From positions 2,480,001-2,544,000 of the forward strand of contig NZ_CP084876.1 of the NCBI RefSeq assembly GCF_020525925.1: a DNA stretch of 64,000 bases, read 5' to 3'. Below are positions 1 through 9,178 of this stretch, piece by piece. A program made the position numbers and the translations under genes. Source of the stretch: Klebsiella quasipneumoniae subsp. quasipneumoniae. GTDB taxonomy: Bacteria; Pseudomonadota; Gammaproteobacteria; Enterobacterales; Enterobacteriaceae. Position 1 is the stretch's first letter, and each line of letters opens with the position of its first letter. The notes under the pieces are model-generated. The model saw only the letters and a program-made list of their open reading frames with translations, ran no database searches and was not told where the DNA came from.

Positions 1-531
1 TCCCTGGTCTCGGTGAGCGGGTATCTGATTAGCAGTCAGCAGATTGGCGAAAAACCGCTGCCGCCGCAGGCGGAGCTGTCGTGGTGGTATCAGTTCTATT
101 TTGCCACTCCGCGCGGGGAAGCCGGTTACCGGCAGAACACCCATGACTTTGCGAAATTTATCTGGCATCAGGCGTCGCCGCAGTGGCCATTCAGCGACGC
201 AACCTTTGCCAAAACCGCCCGGGCGCTGGATAACCCGGACCACGTGGCGATCACCATCAGCAACTACCGCTGGCGCCTGGGGCTGGAGAAGGGAGAAGCG
301 AAGTATGCCAGCTATGAACAACGGCTGGCGGCGCTGCCGCCGATTACGGTGCCCACCATCACTCTGGAAGGGGCGAATAACGGCGCGCCGCATCCGGCTC
401 CCGCCAGCTACCGGGCCAAATTTACCGGTAAATATGAGCACCGGGATCTGCAGGGGCCGGTGGGCCATAACCCGCCGCAGGAGGACCCGACGGCGTTTGT
501 GCAGGCGGTGGTGGATGCCGATCGTTTGTAA
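1..531 (+). CDS. alpha/beta-fold hydrolase, 3' part
   Basis: The reading frame is open from the first base, so the gene begins outside the window and only about 176 C-terminal residues are visible. The segment resembles the cap and C-terminal part of epoxide-hydrolase or haloalkane-dehalogenase-like alpha/beta hydrolases. The last beta strand (ITVPTITLEGANNG) is followed by a conserved GPVGHNPPQEDP segment, whose histidine sits where the catalytic His of the family lies just before the final helix. The nucleophile and the acid are not in view, so activity cannot be judged. The two-component genes start about 70 bases downstream on the same strand and could be cotranscribed. Substrate unknown. 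An internal GTG at 13 is not a convincing start. Confidence 0.72.
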   Translation, partial: SLVSVSGYLISSQQIGEKPLPPQAELSWWYQFYFATPRGEAGYRQNTHDFAKFIWHQASPQWPFSDATFAKTARALDNPDHVAITISNYRWRLGLEKGEAKYASYEQRLAALPPITVPTITLEGANNGAPHPAPASYRAKFTGKYEHRDLQGPVGHNPPQEDPTAFVQAVVDADRL

Positions 532-599
532 CCCGCGCCTTGCCGGCGGCGCGACGTTGCGCTTCCGGCAACACGGCTTATGCTTGTGAAGAGTCTAAT

Positions 600-1358
600 T
601 TGCCGCAGGAGCAGCCTTTGGAGCGTATTGACCACATCCTGGTCGTCGATGACGACCGCGACATCCGGGAACTGATTGTCGACTATCTGGAAAAATCGGG
701 ATACCGCGCCAGCGGCGCGGCGAACGGCAAAGCCATGTGGTCGGTGCTCAAAAACCATCAAATCGACCTGATTGTGCTGGATATCATGATGCCGGGGGAG
801 GATGGCTTAACGCTCTGTCGCCAGCTGCGCGCAAACCCGCAACAGGATATCCCGGTGCTGATGCTCACCGCCCGCACCGACGACAGCGACCGGATCCTCG
901 GCCTTGAGATGGGGGCTGACGACTATCTGGTGAAGCCCTTTGTGGCCCGCGAACTGCTGGCGCGCATCAAAGCCATTTTACGCCGCACCCGGGCGCTGCC
1001 GCCCAACCTGCAGATCACCGAGGCGGGCAGGCTGATCGCGTTTGGCGACTGGCTGCTCGATACCGCCGCCCGCCATCTGCTGGACGACAGCGGGGCGATT
1101 GTCGCCCTCAGCGGGGCGGAGTATCGACTGCTGCGGGTGTTTCTCGACCATCCCCAGCGGGTGCTGAACCGCGATCAGCTGCTCAATCTGACTCAGGGAC
1201 GCGACGCCGAACTGTTTGAGCGGTCAATTGACCTGCTGGTGAGCCGGCTGCGTCAGCGCCTGCGGGAGGATGCCCGCGAGCCGGCCTACATTAAGACGGT
1301 GCGCAGCGAAGGCTATGTGCTGTCGGTCCCGGTCTCCATCCGCGAGAGGCATGAATGA
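600..1358 (+). CDS. OmpR-family response regulator
   Basis: This is a DNA-binding response regulator, the cytoplasmic output half of a two-component system with the next gene. The receiver domain (about residues 10-120) shows the acidic pocket VVDDDRD, the phosphoacceptor Asp in DIMMPGEDG and the conserved Lys in LVKPF. The C-terminal winged helix (about 145-245) has the family pattern LSGAEYRLLRVFL and a recognition-helix and wing end SRLRQRLRED...IKTVRSEGYVL. I chose the TTG at 600, with GAAGAG upstream. A TTG at 618 behind an AGGAG is equally possible, and a TTG at 540 would add a poor N-terminus. The stop overlaps the kinase start (ATGA). The signal and target genes are not evident. The neighbouring DipZ-like gene suggests envelope redox stress, which is inference only. 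Confidence 0.88.
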   Translation: MPQEQPLERIDHILVVDDDRDIRELIVDYLEKSGYRASGAANGKAMWSVLKNHQIDLIVLDIMMPGEDGLTLCRQLRANPQQDIPVLMLTARTDDSDRILGLEMGADDYLVKPFVARELLARIKAILRRTRALPPNLQITEAGRLIAFGDWLLDTAARHLLDDSGAIVALSGAEYRLLRVFLDHPQRVLNRDQLLNLTQGRDAELFERSIDLLVSRLRQRLREDAREPAYIKTVRSEGYVLSVPVSIRERHE

Positions 1359-2698
1359 GGTTCTGGCCCGCCTCGCTGCAGTCGAGGCTGATGGCGCTGC
1401 TGTTTCTGGCGCTGCTGCTGGCGAATACCTTAACCCTGTCGCTGCTGTTTTATGAGCGTATGAGCAGCGCCCGCAGCGTGATGCTGGGCAATCTGGCCTC
1501 TGATGTCGCCACCAGCGTGGCGATCCTCGACCGTCTGCCGCCCGCTGAACGCCCGCAGTGGCTGCCGAAGCTGGCGCGCGGCAACTACCGCTATCAGCTG
1601 GACGCCGGCGAGCGCGGCGACTACCCGGACAGCTGGCGCGCCCGCGACGCGGCGCGCTCCCTGCAGGAGGCGTTGAGCGCGCAGTATCCGGTGAGTATTG
1701 TGGCGATCCCCGGTCCGCGGCAGCATATCCAGGCCCATATTACCCTCCACGATGGCGCCCCCTTAACCCTCGACCTGTGGCCGAAACTACCGCCCATCGC
1801 CCGCTGGCTGCCGGTGGTGCTGATCGCTCAGTTTGTCCTCCTGCTGGCCTGCGCCTGGTACGCGGTTCGCCAGGTACTGCAGCCCATCACTCGCTTTACC
1901 CATGCGGTGAATGCGCTTGAGCCGGCCAGCGACACGGCGGGAACCATGGCCGAGCAGGGGCCGGAGGAGGTGCGCCGTGCCGCCCGCGCGTTTAACGCGA
2001 TGCAGACCCGCATCCACGATCATCTGCAGGAGCGGGCGCGGATCCTCGCCGCCATCTCTCACGATCTGCAAACCCCGATCACCCGGATGAAGCTGCGAGT
2101 GGAGATGGCCGACCAGCCTGAACTGCGCGACAAACTGCTGCAGGATCTCGACAATATGACCCGCCTGGTGCGCGAAGGTATCGCCTTCGCTCGCACCTCG
2201 CAGCCGCTGGAGGAGGCGCGCCAGCGGCTGAACCTTGACGCCTTTCTCGACAGCATCGCCTGCGATTATGCCGATGTCGGCCGGCCGGTGCGGTTTTGCC
2301 CCGAGGCGCGCGCCGGAGTGGTGTGGATCCCACCGCAGGCCCTGCGCCGGGTGATGACCAACCTTATCGATAACGGGCTGAAATTCGGCGCCACGGTAAC
2401 GGTCGTCCTGAACCGCGACGCCGCCGGGGATATCATCATTCATGTGCTGGATGAGGGGCCGGGGATCCCTGAGGCGTCGCTGCAGGCGGTGCTACAGCCG
2501 TTTTATCGCCTGGAGGACTCGCGCAATCGCGATACCGGCGGCACCGGCCTGGGGCTGGCGATCGCCGCGCAGCTGGTCAGCCAGATGAACGGCACGCTGC
2601 GCCTGGCCAATCGCCCGCAGGGCGGTCTGGATGCCAGCGTGCGTCTCGCCGCGCAGGGATTGTATCCTGCTGTATCACCGGCGCAGATAGAAAACTAA
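1355..2698 (+). CDS. EnvZ-type sensor histidine kinase
   Basis: This inner-membrane sensor kinase (447 aa) pairs with the overlapping response regulator gene. Its first membrane helix is at about residues 10-30, followed by a periplasmic domain of roughly 115 residues. A second helix at about 145-168 (WLPVVLIAQFVLLLACAWYA) leads into a HAMP region. The dimerisation/H-box reads AAISHDLQTPITRMK, with the phosphorylated His. The ATPase domain has an N-box (NLIDNGLKFG), a G1 box (DEGPGIP) and a G2 box (GGTGLGLAIA), so all catalytic motifs are intact. The ATG at 1355 overlaps the regulator stop by four bases, the usual coupling. The ligand is unknown. The DipZ-like gene follows after about 100 bases and may have its own promoter. 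Confidence 0.9.
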   Translation: MRFWPASLQSRLMALLFLALLLANTLTLSLLFYERMSSARSVMLGNLASDVATSVAILDRLPPAERPQWLPKLARGNYRYQLDAGERGDYPDSWRARDAARSLQEALSAQYPVSIVAIPGPRQHIQAHITLHDGAPLTLDLWPKLPPIARWLPVVLIAQFVLLLACAWYAVRQVLQPITRFTHAVNALEPASDTAGTMAEQGPEEVRRAARAFNAMQTRIHDHLQERARILAAISHDLQTPITRMKLRVEMADQPELRDKLLQDLDNMTRLVREGIAFARTSQPLEEARQRLNLDAFLDSIACDYADVGRPVRFCPEARAGVVWIPPQALRRVMTNLIDNGLKFGATVTVVLNRDAAGDIIIHVLDEGPGIPEASLQAVLQPFYRLEDSRNRDTGGTGLGLAIAAQLVSQMNGTLRLANRPQGGLDASVRLAAQGLYPAVSPAQIEN

Positions 2699-2800
2699 GC
2701 CGACAATTCTCCCGCTTTCCCGACACATCCGCCCTACATCCCCTTGCTGTAATGTCGTGGCTGCCACCTTCGGCAGCGATGGCATAATGAGGAGAAGGCG

Positions 2801-3991
2801 ATGTCGATATTGATTGCATTTTTGGGCGGGATGTTAACCCTGCTAAGCCCCTGCACGCTGCCGGTGATCCCGCTGCTGTTCGCCAGCGTCCGGGGCCGCC
2901 GGGGGCAACTGGCGATCATGCTGGCGGGCATGGCGATGATGTTCGGCGCTGTCTCGTGGCTGGTGACGGTCGCCAGCGGTTGGGTCGTGAATCTGACGCT
3001 GGCTGGGCGCGGCCTGGCGCTGGCGTTCTTCGCCCTTGTCGGGCTGAGCCTGCTTTCGCCGCGCGTCGCGCAGCGGCTGACGTCACCCCTGGTGGCGCTG
3101 GGGAATCAGCTTAACGACGCCAGCTCACGCCAGCGCGGCTGGATCGGTTCGCTGCTGGCCGGGCTGGCGGTGGGTCTGCTGTGGGCGCCATGCGCCGGGC
3201 CGGTACTGGGGGCGATACTGAGCCTGGGCTTTGTGCAGCCGGGCCAGGCGACCACCGGCGGGTTGCTGTTGGCCTACGGCGGCGGCGGGGCGCTGATGTT
3301 ATTCCTGCTCGGGTGGTGCGGCGCGGCGTTGATTGCCCGTCTGCGTCGCGGGCTGGCGTTCGGCGAACGGCTGCGCCGGCTGGCGGGGGTAGCGATGCTG
3401 GCCTCGGTGGCGCTGATCGCCAGCGGCGGCGATCGCTATTTGCAAAGCGCGGGAGGATGGAGTCAGGCGCTGGAGCAGCGGCTGGCCGCCCGTCTGCCGC
3501 AGCCAACGCAGAAAACGGTTCTGCAACCGATCGCGACGCCCGAGCCCAGCAGCGCGATGCCTTCGCTGGCGGGGGGCAGCGCATGGCTCAATAGCCCGGC
3601 GTTAACCCCGGAGAGTCTGAAAGGCAAAGTGGTGCTGGTGGACTTCTGGACCCGGGAGTGCATCAACTGTCAGCATACCCTGCCTTACGTGCGCGACTGG
3701 GCGAACAAATACCGCGCGGCCGGGCTGGTGGTGATTGGCGTTCATACCCCGGAATATCCCTGGGAGCGTTCGCTACCGCTGCTGCGCCAGGCGGTGAAGG
3801 ACTGGCGGATAACCTACCCTGTGGTGGCGGATAATGAGTACGCCATCTGGAATGCCTTCGGCAATCAGTACTGGCCGGCGCATTATATTTTCGACGCACG
3901 TGGGCAACTGCGCTATACCGCCTTCGGCGAAGGGGATTATGCCCGCCAGGAACAGGTGATCCAGCAGCTGCTGCAGGAGAGCAAAGCCTGA
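2801..3991 (+). CDS. DipZ-like CcdA-thioredoxin fusion membrane protein
   Basis: The N-terminal half (about residues 1-215) is a CcdA/DsbD-type electron-transfer membrane domain with six or so helices and the conserved prolines and cysteines of the family (LLSPCTLPVIP near the start, LLWAPCAGPVLG at about 130). The C-terminal third is a periplasmic TlpA/redoxin domain (about 265-396) with VVLVDFWTREC and a Cys-Ile-Asn-Cys redox centre near residues 287-290. Proteins with this order move reducing power from cytoplasmic thioredoxin to periplasmic thiols and are annotated as cytochrome c biogenesis protein DipZ. No cytochrome maturation genes are adjacent, so general thiol repair is as likely. 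The start ATG follows GAGGAGAAGG at good spacing. The gene lies behind the two-component pair on the same strand. Confidence 0.85.
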   Translation: MSILIAFLGGMLTLLSPCTLPVIPLLFASVRGRRGQLAIMLAGMAMMFGAVSWLVTVASGWVVNLTLAGRGLALAFFALVGLSLLSPRVAQRLTSPLVALGNQLNDASSRQRGWIGSLLAGLAVGLLWAPCAGPVLGAILSLGFVQPGQATTGGLLLAYGGGGALMLFLLGWCGAALIARLRRGLAFGERLRRLAGVAMLASVALIASGGDRYLQSAGGWSQALEQRLAARLPQPTQKTVLQPIATPEPSSAMPSLAGGSAWLNSPALTPESLKGKVVLVDFWTRECINCQHTLPYVRDWANKYRAAGLVVIGVHTPEYPWERSLPLLRQAVKDWRITYPVVADNEYAIWNAFGNQYWPAHYIFDARGQLRYTAFGEGDYARQEQVIQQLLQESKA

Positions 3992-4034
3992 CCCGCGGAC
4001 GCCGGTAACTGCCGGACGGTTCCCTTTATCCCTT

Positions 4035-4780
4035 ATGCCCATTGCCGGGCGGCGCTGCGCTTGCCCGGCCTACAGGAGCGCGCAGGGAGAATGTAGGCCC
4101 GGTAAGGCGCAGCCGCCACCGGGCGTTGAAACGGGAAGGGTGCTGGATGCCCATTGCCGGGCGGCGCTGCACTTGCCCGGCCTACAGGAGCGCGCAGGGA
4201 GAATGTAGGCCCGGTAAGGCGCAGCCGCCACCGGGCGTCGAAACGGGAACGGCGCTGGATGCCCATTGCCGGGCGGCGCTGCGCTTGCCAGGCCTACAGG
4301 AGTGCGCAGGGAGAATGTAGGCCCGGTAAGGCGCAGCCGCCACCGGGCGTTGAAACGGGAAGGGTGCTCGATGCTCATTGCCGGGCGGCGCTACGCTTGC
4401 CCGGCCTACAGGAGCGCGCAGGGAGAATGTAGGCCCGGTAAGGCGCAGCCGCCACCGGGCGTCGAAACGGGAACGGCGCTGGATGCCCATTGCCGGGCGG
4501 CGCTACGCCTGCCCGGCCTACAGGAGCGCGCAGGGAGAATGTAGGCCCGGTAAGGCGCAGCCGCCACCGGGCATCGAAGCGGGAACGGCGCAGAATGCCC
4601 ATTGCCGGGCGGCGCTACGCTTGCCCGGCCTGCGGGGTTACGGAGCCGCGTGTAGGCCCGGTAAGGCGCAGCCGCCACCGGGCGTTGAAACGGGAAGGGT
4701 GCTGAATGCCTGTTGCCGGGCGGCGCTACGCTTGCCCGGCCTGGGGGGTTACGAAGCCGCGTGTAGGCCCGGTAAGGCGG
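4035..4780 (+). repeat. tandem BIME array, 112-bp unit
   Basis: Five full 112-bp units begin at 4035, 4147, 4259, 4371 and 4483, a 111-bp variant begins at 4595, and a truncated seventh begins at 4706. Each unit contains two REP palindromes in opposite orientation: ATTGCCGGGCGGCGCT...GCCCGGCCTAC and GTAGGCCCGGTAAGGCGC...CACCGGGC. They are separated by a short linker (AGGAGCGCGCAGGGAGAATG) and joined to the next unit by GTTGAAACGGGAAGG or a GTCGAAACGGGAACG variant. In the sixth and seventh units the inner linker is replaced by GGGTTACG(G/A)AGCCGCGT. Long open frames across the array are an artefact of the 112-bp periodicity. The array lies between the dipZ-like gene and the end of a convergent LysR gene, where it may act as a transcript-end or gyrase-binding element, as BIMEs do in other enterobacteria. 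Confidence 0.93.
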
Positions 4781-4838
4781 GTTACGTAGCGGGTGGAGAC
4801 AGAATCTTGGCCGGGGTAACAGACGTTGCCGAACGGTT

Positions 4839-4872
4839 CCCTCTCCCTCCGGGAGAGGGTTAGGGTGAGGGA
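4839..4872. repeat. CCCTCTCCC/GGGAGAGGG palindromic repeat
   Basis: Perfect nine-base arms (CCCTCTCCC, loop TCC, GGGAGAGGG) are followed by TTAGGGTGAGGGA, the usual tail of this dispersed enterobacterial repeat. It sits just after the BIME array and 17 bases from the 3' end of the LysR gene, where it could form a bidirectional terminator. Relatives occur at 22026 and 27536, also at gene ends. Confidence 0.75.
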
Positions 4873-4888
4873 AACTGGCGTGACACTG

Positions 4889-5776
4889 TCACCGAACAAC
4901 CCACTCCTGCAGGGCCTCGGACATCAGTTCGCCGAGCAGCGTGACCGCGGCGGAATGGGGTTCCTGACGCGGGGTTTGTTGCAGACTGACGGCCAGGTTG
5001 CCGGGGGATGGCAGTGATCCGCCGGCGGGGCGCAGATTGCCTGGCATGCCGATGCGGGTGCGTACCGTCAGCCCCAGGCCGGCCTGCACCGCCGCCCAGA
5101 TGCCGCTCAGGCTGTGGCTGACGAACACCACCTGCCAGGGGATCCCTGCGGCATCGAGACAGGCAATAGCGCGGGAACGCATCAGGCACGGGCTGTCGAA
5201 CATCACCAGCGGCAGCGGCTCGCCGGACGCCAGCCGCGCGCGAACGTCAAAGTCAGGATGCGCAATCCACGCCAGCGGGCAGCGGCCCAGCCCGGGCCCC
5301 TGATCTTCGGTTTGCCACAGCAGCGCCAGATCCAGCGTCTGCTCCGCCAGCGCCTGGCGCAGCGGGCCATTGCGATCCACCCTGGCGACGATCCGCACCT
5401 GCGGATGGTGGCGGGTAAACTGCCCAAGGATCCCCGGCATCAGCGATTCGCCAAAATCTTCCTGCATGCCAAGGTGAATTTCGCCAGTGAGCCGTTCGCC
5501 CTGCAGCGCGCGCAGGGTTTCATCATTGAGCGCCAGCAGCCGTCTGGCGTAGCTCATTAGCTTTTCGCCCTCCGCGGTCAGCGCCAGGTGCCGCCCCTGT
5601 TTAACCACCAGCGCGGCGCCGCACTGACTCTCCAGCTTTTTGAGCTGGGCGCTGACGGCGGAGGTGGAGCGCGCCAGACGCTGCGCCGCCAGGGCGAAGC
5701 TGCCGCACTCCATGCCGGTCACAAAGCTGCGCAGGGCGTCAAGATCGAGGCCGGGTAAGCGTTTCTCCATTATCAT
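4889..5776 (-). CDS. LysR-family transcriptional regulator
   Basis: A 295-residue cytoplasmic regulator of LysR type. The N-terminal winged helix-turn-helix spans about residues 8-65 (LDLDALRSFVTGMECGSFAL, then RLARSTSAVSAQLKKLE). A periplasmic-binding-protein-like effector domain follows from about residue 95 (GEIHLGMQEDF). Length and architecture are normal. Translation may begin at 5776 or at the in-frame ATG six bases later. The gene lies downstream of ddc on the same strand but beyond a strong terminator, so it is a separate unit. It has no divergent partner, which leaves its target and effector open. Confidence 0.88.
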   Translation of the reverse strand: MIMEKRLPGLDLDALRSFVTGMECGSFALAAQRLARSTSAVSAQLKKLESQCGAALVVKQGRHLALTAEGEKLMSYARRLLALNDETLRALQGERLTGEIHLGMQEDFGESLMPGILGQFTRHHPQVRIVARVDRNGPLRQALAEQTLDLALLWQTEDQGPGLGRCPLAWIAHPDFDVRARLASGEPLPLVMFDSPCLMRSRAIACLDAAGIPWQVVFVSHSLSGIWAAVQAGLGLTVRTRIGMPGNLRPAGGSLPSPGNLAVSLQQTPRQEPHSAAVTLLGELMSEALQEWVVR

Positions 5777-5907
5777 CCTTATTACCGGGACGTTGGATTC
5801 TGGCGATTGCCATTATCGGGACCTTACTGTGGCATCGCGGCGGGCAGGCGTCAACGGACCCTGCGGCGAGAAGCGTAGAAGCGCGCGCCAGTCGCGCAGG
5901 CAGGCAT

Positions 5908-5938
5908 AAAAAAAGCCGATAAGGGAACTTATCGGCTT
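5908..5938 (-). terminator. rho-independent terminator of dat-ddc
   Basis: Reading on the minus strand, AAGCCGATAAG and CTTATCGGCTT form a perfect 11-base stem around a four-base loop, followed by a run of seven T. It lies about 60 bases past the ddc stop and is oriented to end the dat-ddc transcript. Confidence 0.9.
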
Positions 5939-5995
5939 AGTGCAGGCAGGGCTGGCCGCTGAGCGGGGCGACAGGCGCCGCCTCGCTCAGGCAGA

Positions 5996-7468
5996 TTATT
6001 GCGCCAGCAGCTCCTGAGCGGTGCGCTCCACCAGGCTCAGCAGGACCTTCACATCATCCAGCGTCACCACCGGGTTCAGCAGGGTCAGCTTCAGGCAGGT
6101 AACGCCGTTGTGCTCGGTCACGCCAACGTTGGCGCGGCCGGAAGCCAGCAGGGCGTCGCCGACGCGCTGGTTGAGCAGGGCGATAGCCGCCGCGTCGCTC
6201 TGCGCCATCTGCGCCGGACGGGAACGGAACAGCACGCTCGCCAGCTGCGGCTGCATCACCAGCTCCAGCGTCGGCTGCGATTTCACGTACTCCGCGACGT
6301 TTTTCGCCATGGTGACGCCGTGATCGATGATCGCCGCATACTGTTTCTGCCCCAGCGCTTCGAGGCCCATCCACAGCTTCAGGGCATCGAAGCGGCGGGT
6401 GGTCTGCAGCGATTTAGAGACCAGGTTCGGCACGCCGTGTTCTTCATCGAACTCGGAGTTCAGATAGGCCGCCTGATAACGCATCAGCTCGTAATGGCGG
6501 GCATCCTTCAGCAGGAAGGCACCGCAGCTTATGGTCTGGAAGAACTGCTTGTGGAAGTCCAGGGTAACGGAATCCACTAGCTCCAGACCGTCAAGATAGT
6601 CGCGATACTGCTCAGACAGCAGCAGCGCGCCGCCCCAGGCCGCGTCAACGTGCAGCCAGATCTGATGCTCCGCGGCGATACCGGCGATGTCGCGCAGCGG
6701 GTCGATAGCCCCCGCGTCGGTGGTCCCGGCGGTGGCGACGATCGCCATGATCTGTTCGCCGTTAGCCTGCGCCTGCGCAATCTTCGCCTTCAGGTCGGCC
6801 ACGTCCATCCGCGCGAATTCGTCGGTTTTCACCAGCGTAACCGAGCGGTAGCCGAGACCCATCAGCGCCATGTTCTTCTGCACCGAGAAGTGGGCGTTTT
6901 CCGAGCACAGCACTTTGTACTGGCGGATATCCCCCGGCAGCCCATCCTGCTGGATGGAGTGTCCCTGACGGGCGAAGAAGGCGTCGCGCGCCAACATCAG
7001 GCCCATCAGGTTGCTCTGGGTGCCGCCGCTGGTGAAGACGCCGGCGTCGCCTGCCGGATAGCCGACCCGGGCGCGCAACCACTCGATCAGCTTCATCTCA
7101 ATGATGGTCGCCGACGGGCTCTGATCCCAGGAGTCCATGCTCTGGTTGGTGGCGTTGATCAGCACTTCCGCCGCCTGGCTAATCACCAGGCTCGGGCAGT
7201 GCAGGTGCGCCACGCACTGTGGGTGATGCACCGACAGGCTGTCTTTCAGGAAGTACTCGATCGCACGATCAATCGCCGCCTGGTTACCCAACCCCTGTTC
7301 GTTAAATTCAAGGGAGATACGCTCACGCAGTTCGTCAACGCTTTTCCCCTGATACATCTCAGGTTGCTTCAGCCACTGCACAACGGCCTGACTGGTCTGC
7401 TCGATAACCTGCTGATAGGCCTCAACGCTCTGCGCCGAACCAGCAAGAATCGGATTCAATGTGGACAT
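5996..7468 (-). CDS. ddc: L-2,4-diaminobutyrate decarboxylase
   Basis: A PLP-dependent group II decarboxylase (490 aa from ATG 7468) that converts L-2,4-diaminobutyrate to 1,3-diaminopropane in the cytoplasm. The pyridoxal lysine is in the family motif SVTLDFHKQFFQ at about residue 315, and HVDAAWGGALLLS carries the Asp that contacts the PLP ring. The N-terminal region HHPQCVAHLHCPSL matches the substrate-entry segment of the family. The gene follows dat with an intergenic distance of about 18 bases. An in-frame GTG directly after the dat stop (7486) would add six residues, but the ATG has a usable GGAG about ten bases upstream. With Dat it forms the two-step diaminopropane pathway from aspartate semialdehyde. 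A glutamate or tyrosine decarboxylase is less likely because of the Dat partner. Confidence 0.92.
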   Translation of the reverse strand: MSTLNPILAGSAQSVEAYQQVIEQTSQAVVQWLKQPEMYQGKSVDELRERISLEFNEQGLGNQAAIDRAIEYFLKDSLSVHHPQCVAHLHCPSLVISQAAEVLINATNQSMDSWDQSPSATIIEMKLIEWLRARVGYPAGDAGVFTSGGTQSNLMGLMLARDAFFARQGHSIQQDGLPGDIRQYKVLCSENAHFSVQKNMALMGLGYRSVTLVKTDEFARMDVADLKAKIAQAQANGEQIMAIVATAGTTDAGAIDPLRDIAGIAAEHQIWLHVDAAWGGALLLSEQYRDYLDGLELVDSVTLDFHKQFFQTISCGAFLLKDARHYELMRYQAAYLNSEFDEEHGVPNLVSKSLQTTRRFDALKLWMGLEALGQKQYAAIIDHGVTMAKNVAEYVKSQPTLELVMQPQLASVLFRSRPAQMAQSDAAAIALLNQRVGDALLASGRANVGVTEHNGVTCLKLTLLNPVVTLDDVKVLLSLVERTAQELLAQ

Positions 7469-7486
7469 GGTGGTCACTGACTCCAC

Positions 7487-8872
7487 TCAGACCGGTTTCA
7501 CACCGGCGGCCAGCAGGGCCTGTTCAAATTTGTCGAGGAACACATTCAGTTCCGCGTCGCTGATCAGCAGGGACGGCAGCAGGCGCAGCACGCAGCCGTG
7601 ACGGCCACCGCGCTCCAGAATCAGGCCCGCTTCGAAGCATTTCTTCTGCAGCAGGGCAGAGAGTTCGCCGTCAGCCGGGTAGCAGCCCATATGATCCTGC
7701 GCGTCGTTCGGCTTGACGATTTCGATACCGATCATCAGACCGAGACCGCGAACGTGGCCAATGACCGGGTAGCGCTTCTGCAGCTCCGCCAGTTTCCCTT
7801 TCAGCCACTCGCCCTGGGCGGCGACTTTGTCGGCAATGTTGTTGTCGCGCAGGTGACGCAGGGTGGTCAGGCCGGTAGCCATCGCCAGCTGGTTGCCGCG
7901 GAAGGTGCCGGTGTGGTGACCCGGTTCCCAGGCGTCGAACTGCTTTTTAATGCCCAGCACCGCCAGCGGCAGACCGCCGCCAACCGCTTTCGACATCACG
8001 ATGATGTCCGGCTGAATACCGGCGTGTTCGAAGGCGAAGAATTTACCGGTACGGGCAAAGCCGGCCTGCACTTCATCGACGATCAGCAGAATACCGTGCT
8101 CTTCGGTCACTTTGCGGATGCGCTGCAGCCACTCGACCGGCGCCGGGTTCACGCCGCCTTCGCCCTGAACGGCTTCGAGGATCACGGCCGCCGGTTTACG
8201 GACGCCGCTCTCCACGTCGTTGATCAGGTTTTCGAAGTAGTAGGTCAGCGCTTTGACGCCGGCTTCGCCGCCGATGCCCAGCGGGCAGCGGTACAGGTGC
8301 GGGTAAGGCATAAACTGCACTTCCGGCATCATGCCGTTGACCGCCGCTTTCGGCGACAGGTTGCCGGTGACCGACAGCGCGCCGTGGGTCATCCCGTGAT
8401 AGCCGCCGGAGAAGCTGATCACCGACGTACGACCGGTGTATTTTTTCGCCAGCTTCAGCGCCGCTTCCACGGCGTCAGCGCCGGAAGGACCGGTGAACTG
8501 CAGGCAATACTCTTTCCCTTCGCCCGGCAGGCAAGAGAGCAGGTATTCGGAGAAACGATCTTTTAACGGGGTAGTCAGATCGAGAGTATGTAACGGCAAG
8601 CCGCTGGTAATGACACTTTGGATGCTCTGCAATACATCAGGGTGGTTGTGGCCCAGAGCGAGAGTACCGGCGCCGGCGAGGCAGTCCAGGTACTGTTTGT
8701 TATCCGCATCCGTCAGCCACACGCCTTCAGCTTTAGTGATAGCCAGCGGTAACTTACGCGGGTAACTCCTGACATTCGATTCGAATTCGGCCTGACGGGC
8801 CAAAAAGGTTTCGTTGTTTGCGTCTAATAAATCGGCACGTAAAGTATCAATACGGACTTTATCCGTCATCAT
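7487..8872 (-). CDS. dat: diaminobutyrate-2-oxoglutarate transaminase
   Basis: A class III PLP aminotransferase (461 aa) that makes L-2,4-diaminobutyrate from aspartate 4-semialdehyde and glutamate. The chain shows the cofactor-binding [15 protein letters not shown] segment, the Asp of [15 protein letters not shown] and the Schiff-base Lys in [16 protein letters not shown], all in place. I start at the first of two tandem ATGs (8872), right behind GGGAGTGAT. A longer frame reaching 8941 lacks a ribosome site. The gene is first in an operon with ddc. The second asd-like gene at 39.5 kb could in principle raise the supply of its substrate, although that is only inference. Confidence 0.92.
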   Translation of the reverse strand: MMTDKVRIDTLRADLLDANNETFLARQAEFESNVRSYPRKLPLAITKAEGVWLTDADNKQYLDCLAGAGTLALGHNHPDVLQSIQSVITSGLPLHTLDLTTPLKDRFSEYLLSCLPGEGKEYCLQFTGPSGADAVEAALKLAKKYTGRTSVISFSGGYHGMTHGALSVTGNLSPKAAVNGMMPEVQFMPYPHLYRCPLGIGGEAGVKALTYYFENLINDVESGVRKPAAVILEAVQGEGGVNPAPVEWLQRIRKVTEEHGILLIVDEVQAGFARTGKFFAFEHAGIQPDIIVMSKAVGGGLPLAVLGIKKQFDAWEPGHHTGTFRGNQLAMATGLTTLRHLRDNNIADKVAAQGEWLKGKLAELQKRYPVIGHVRGLGLMIGIEIVKPNDAQDHMGCYPADGELSALLQKKCFEAGLILERGGRHGCVLRLLPSLLISDAELNVFLDKFEQALLAAGVKPV

Positions 8873-9143
8873 ATCACTCCCACAACCAGCATTGCGGTTG
8901 AACGCTGGTTGAATAATTGGTGTAAGGAATTGAATTGGCATTCATAAAGCGCGCACAATATATGGCTTTTTAAATCCGCATTCAACGTTTTATTGATTGC
9001 GTTATTTTGACGTTATTCTTACCGGGGTAAAAATTAACGTAACCTGCTGAATTATAATAAAACAACCCTGAGTAACGATAACCCTTTAAAGTGTAATTAT
9101 TAGTGAGAAAGTCTCTATATTTTTATTGCCGCTGCGTTAAAGC
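8873..9143. promoter_or_regulatory. dat upstream region
   Basis: An AT-rich stretch between dat and the end of the thiamin-precursor operon, with several A/T runs. It must hold the dat promoter on the minus strand. I see no convincing operator, riboswitch or small gene in it. Confidence 0.5.
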
Positions 9144-9167
9144 GCTGACGGAAAGCCTTCCGTCAGC
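9144..9167 (-). terminator. hairpin after the thi operon
   Basis: GCTGACGGAA and TTCCGTCAGC make a ten-base perfect stem around AGCC, 12 bases past the stop of the substrate-binding protein gene. On the minus strand the tail is only GCTTTAA, so it is a weak or factor-assisted terminator. Confidence 0.55.
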
Positions 9168-9178
9168 GATAGCAAGAG

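Noticed and set aside
4035..4780. CRISPR-like look of the regular array
   Set aside because: The unit is a continuous 112-bp sequence with no unique spacers, and each unit is a pair of REP palindromes. No cas gene is near.
4042..4863. Several overlapping open frames on both strands in the repeat array
   Set aside because: They arise because the unit is free of stops in several frames and translate the same repeated words. No ribosome sites or families.
7598..8566. Long plus-strand frame opposite dat, and similar antisense frames opposite ddc, hpxY and hpxW
   Set aside because: High-GC genes commonly have open antisense frames. Composition and lack of motifs show they are shadows.
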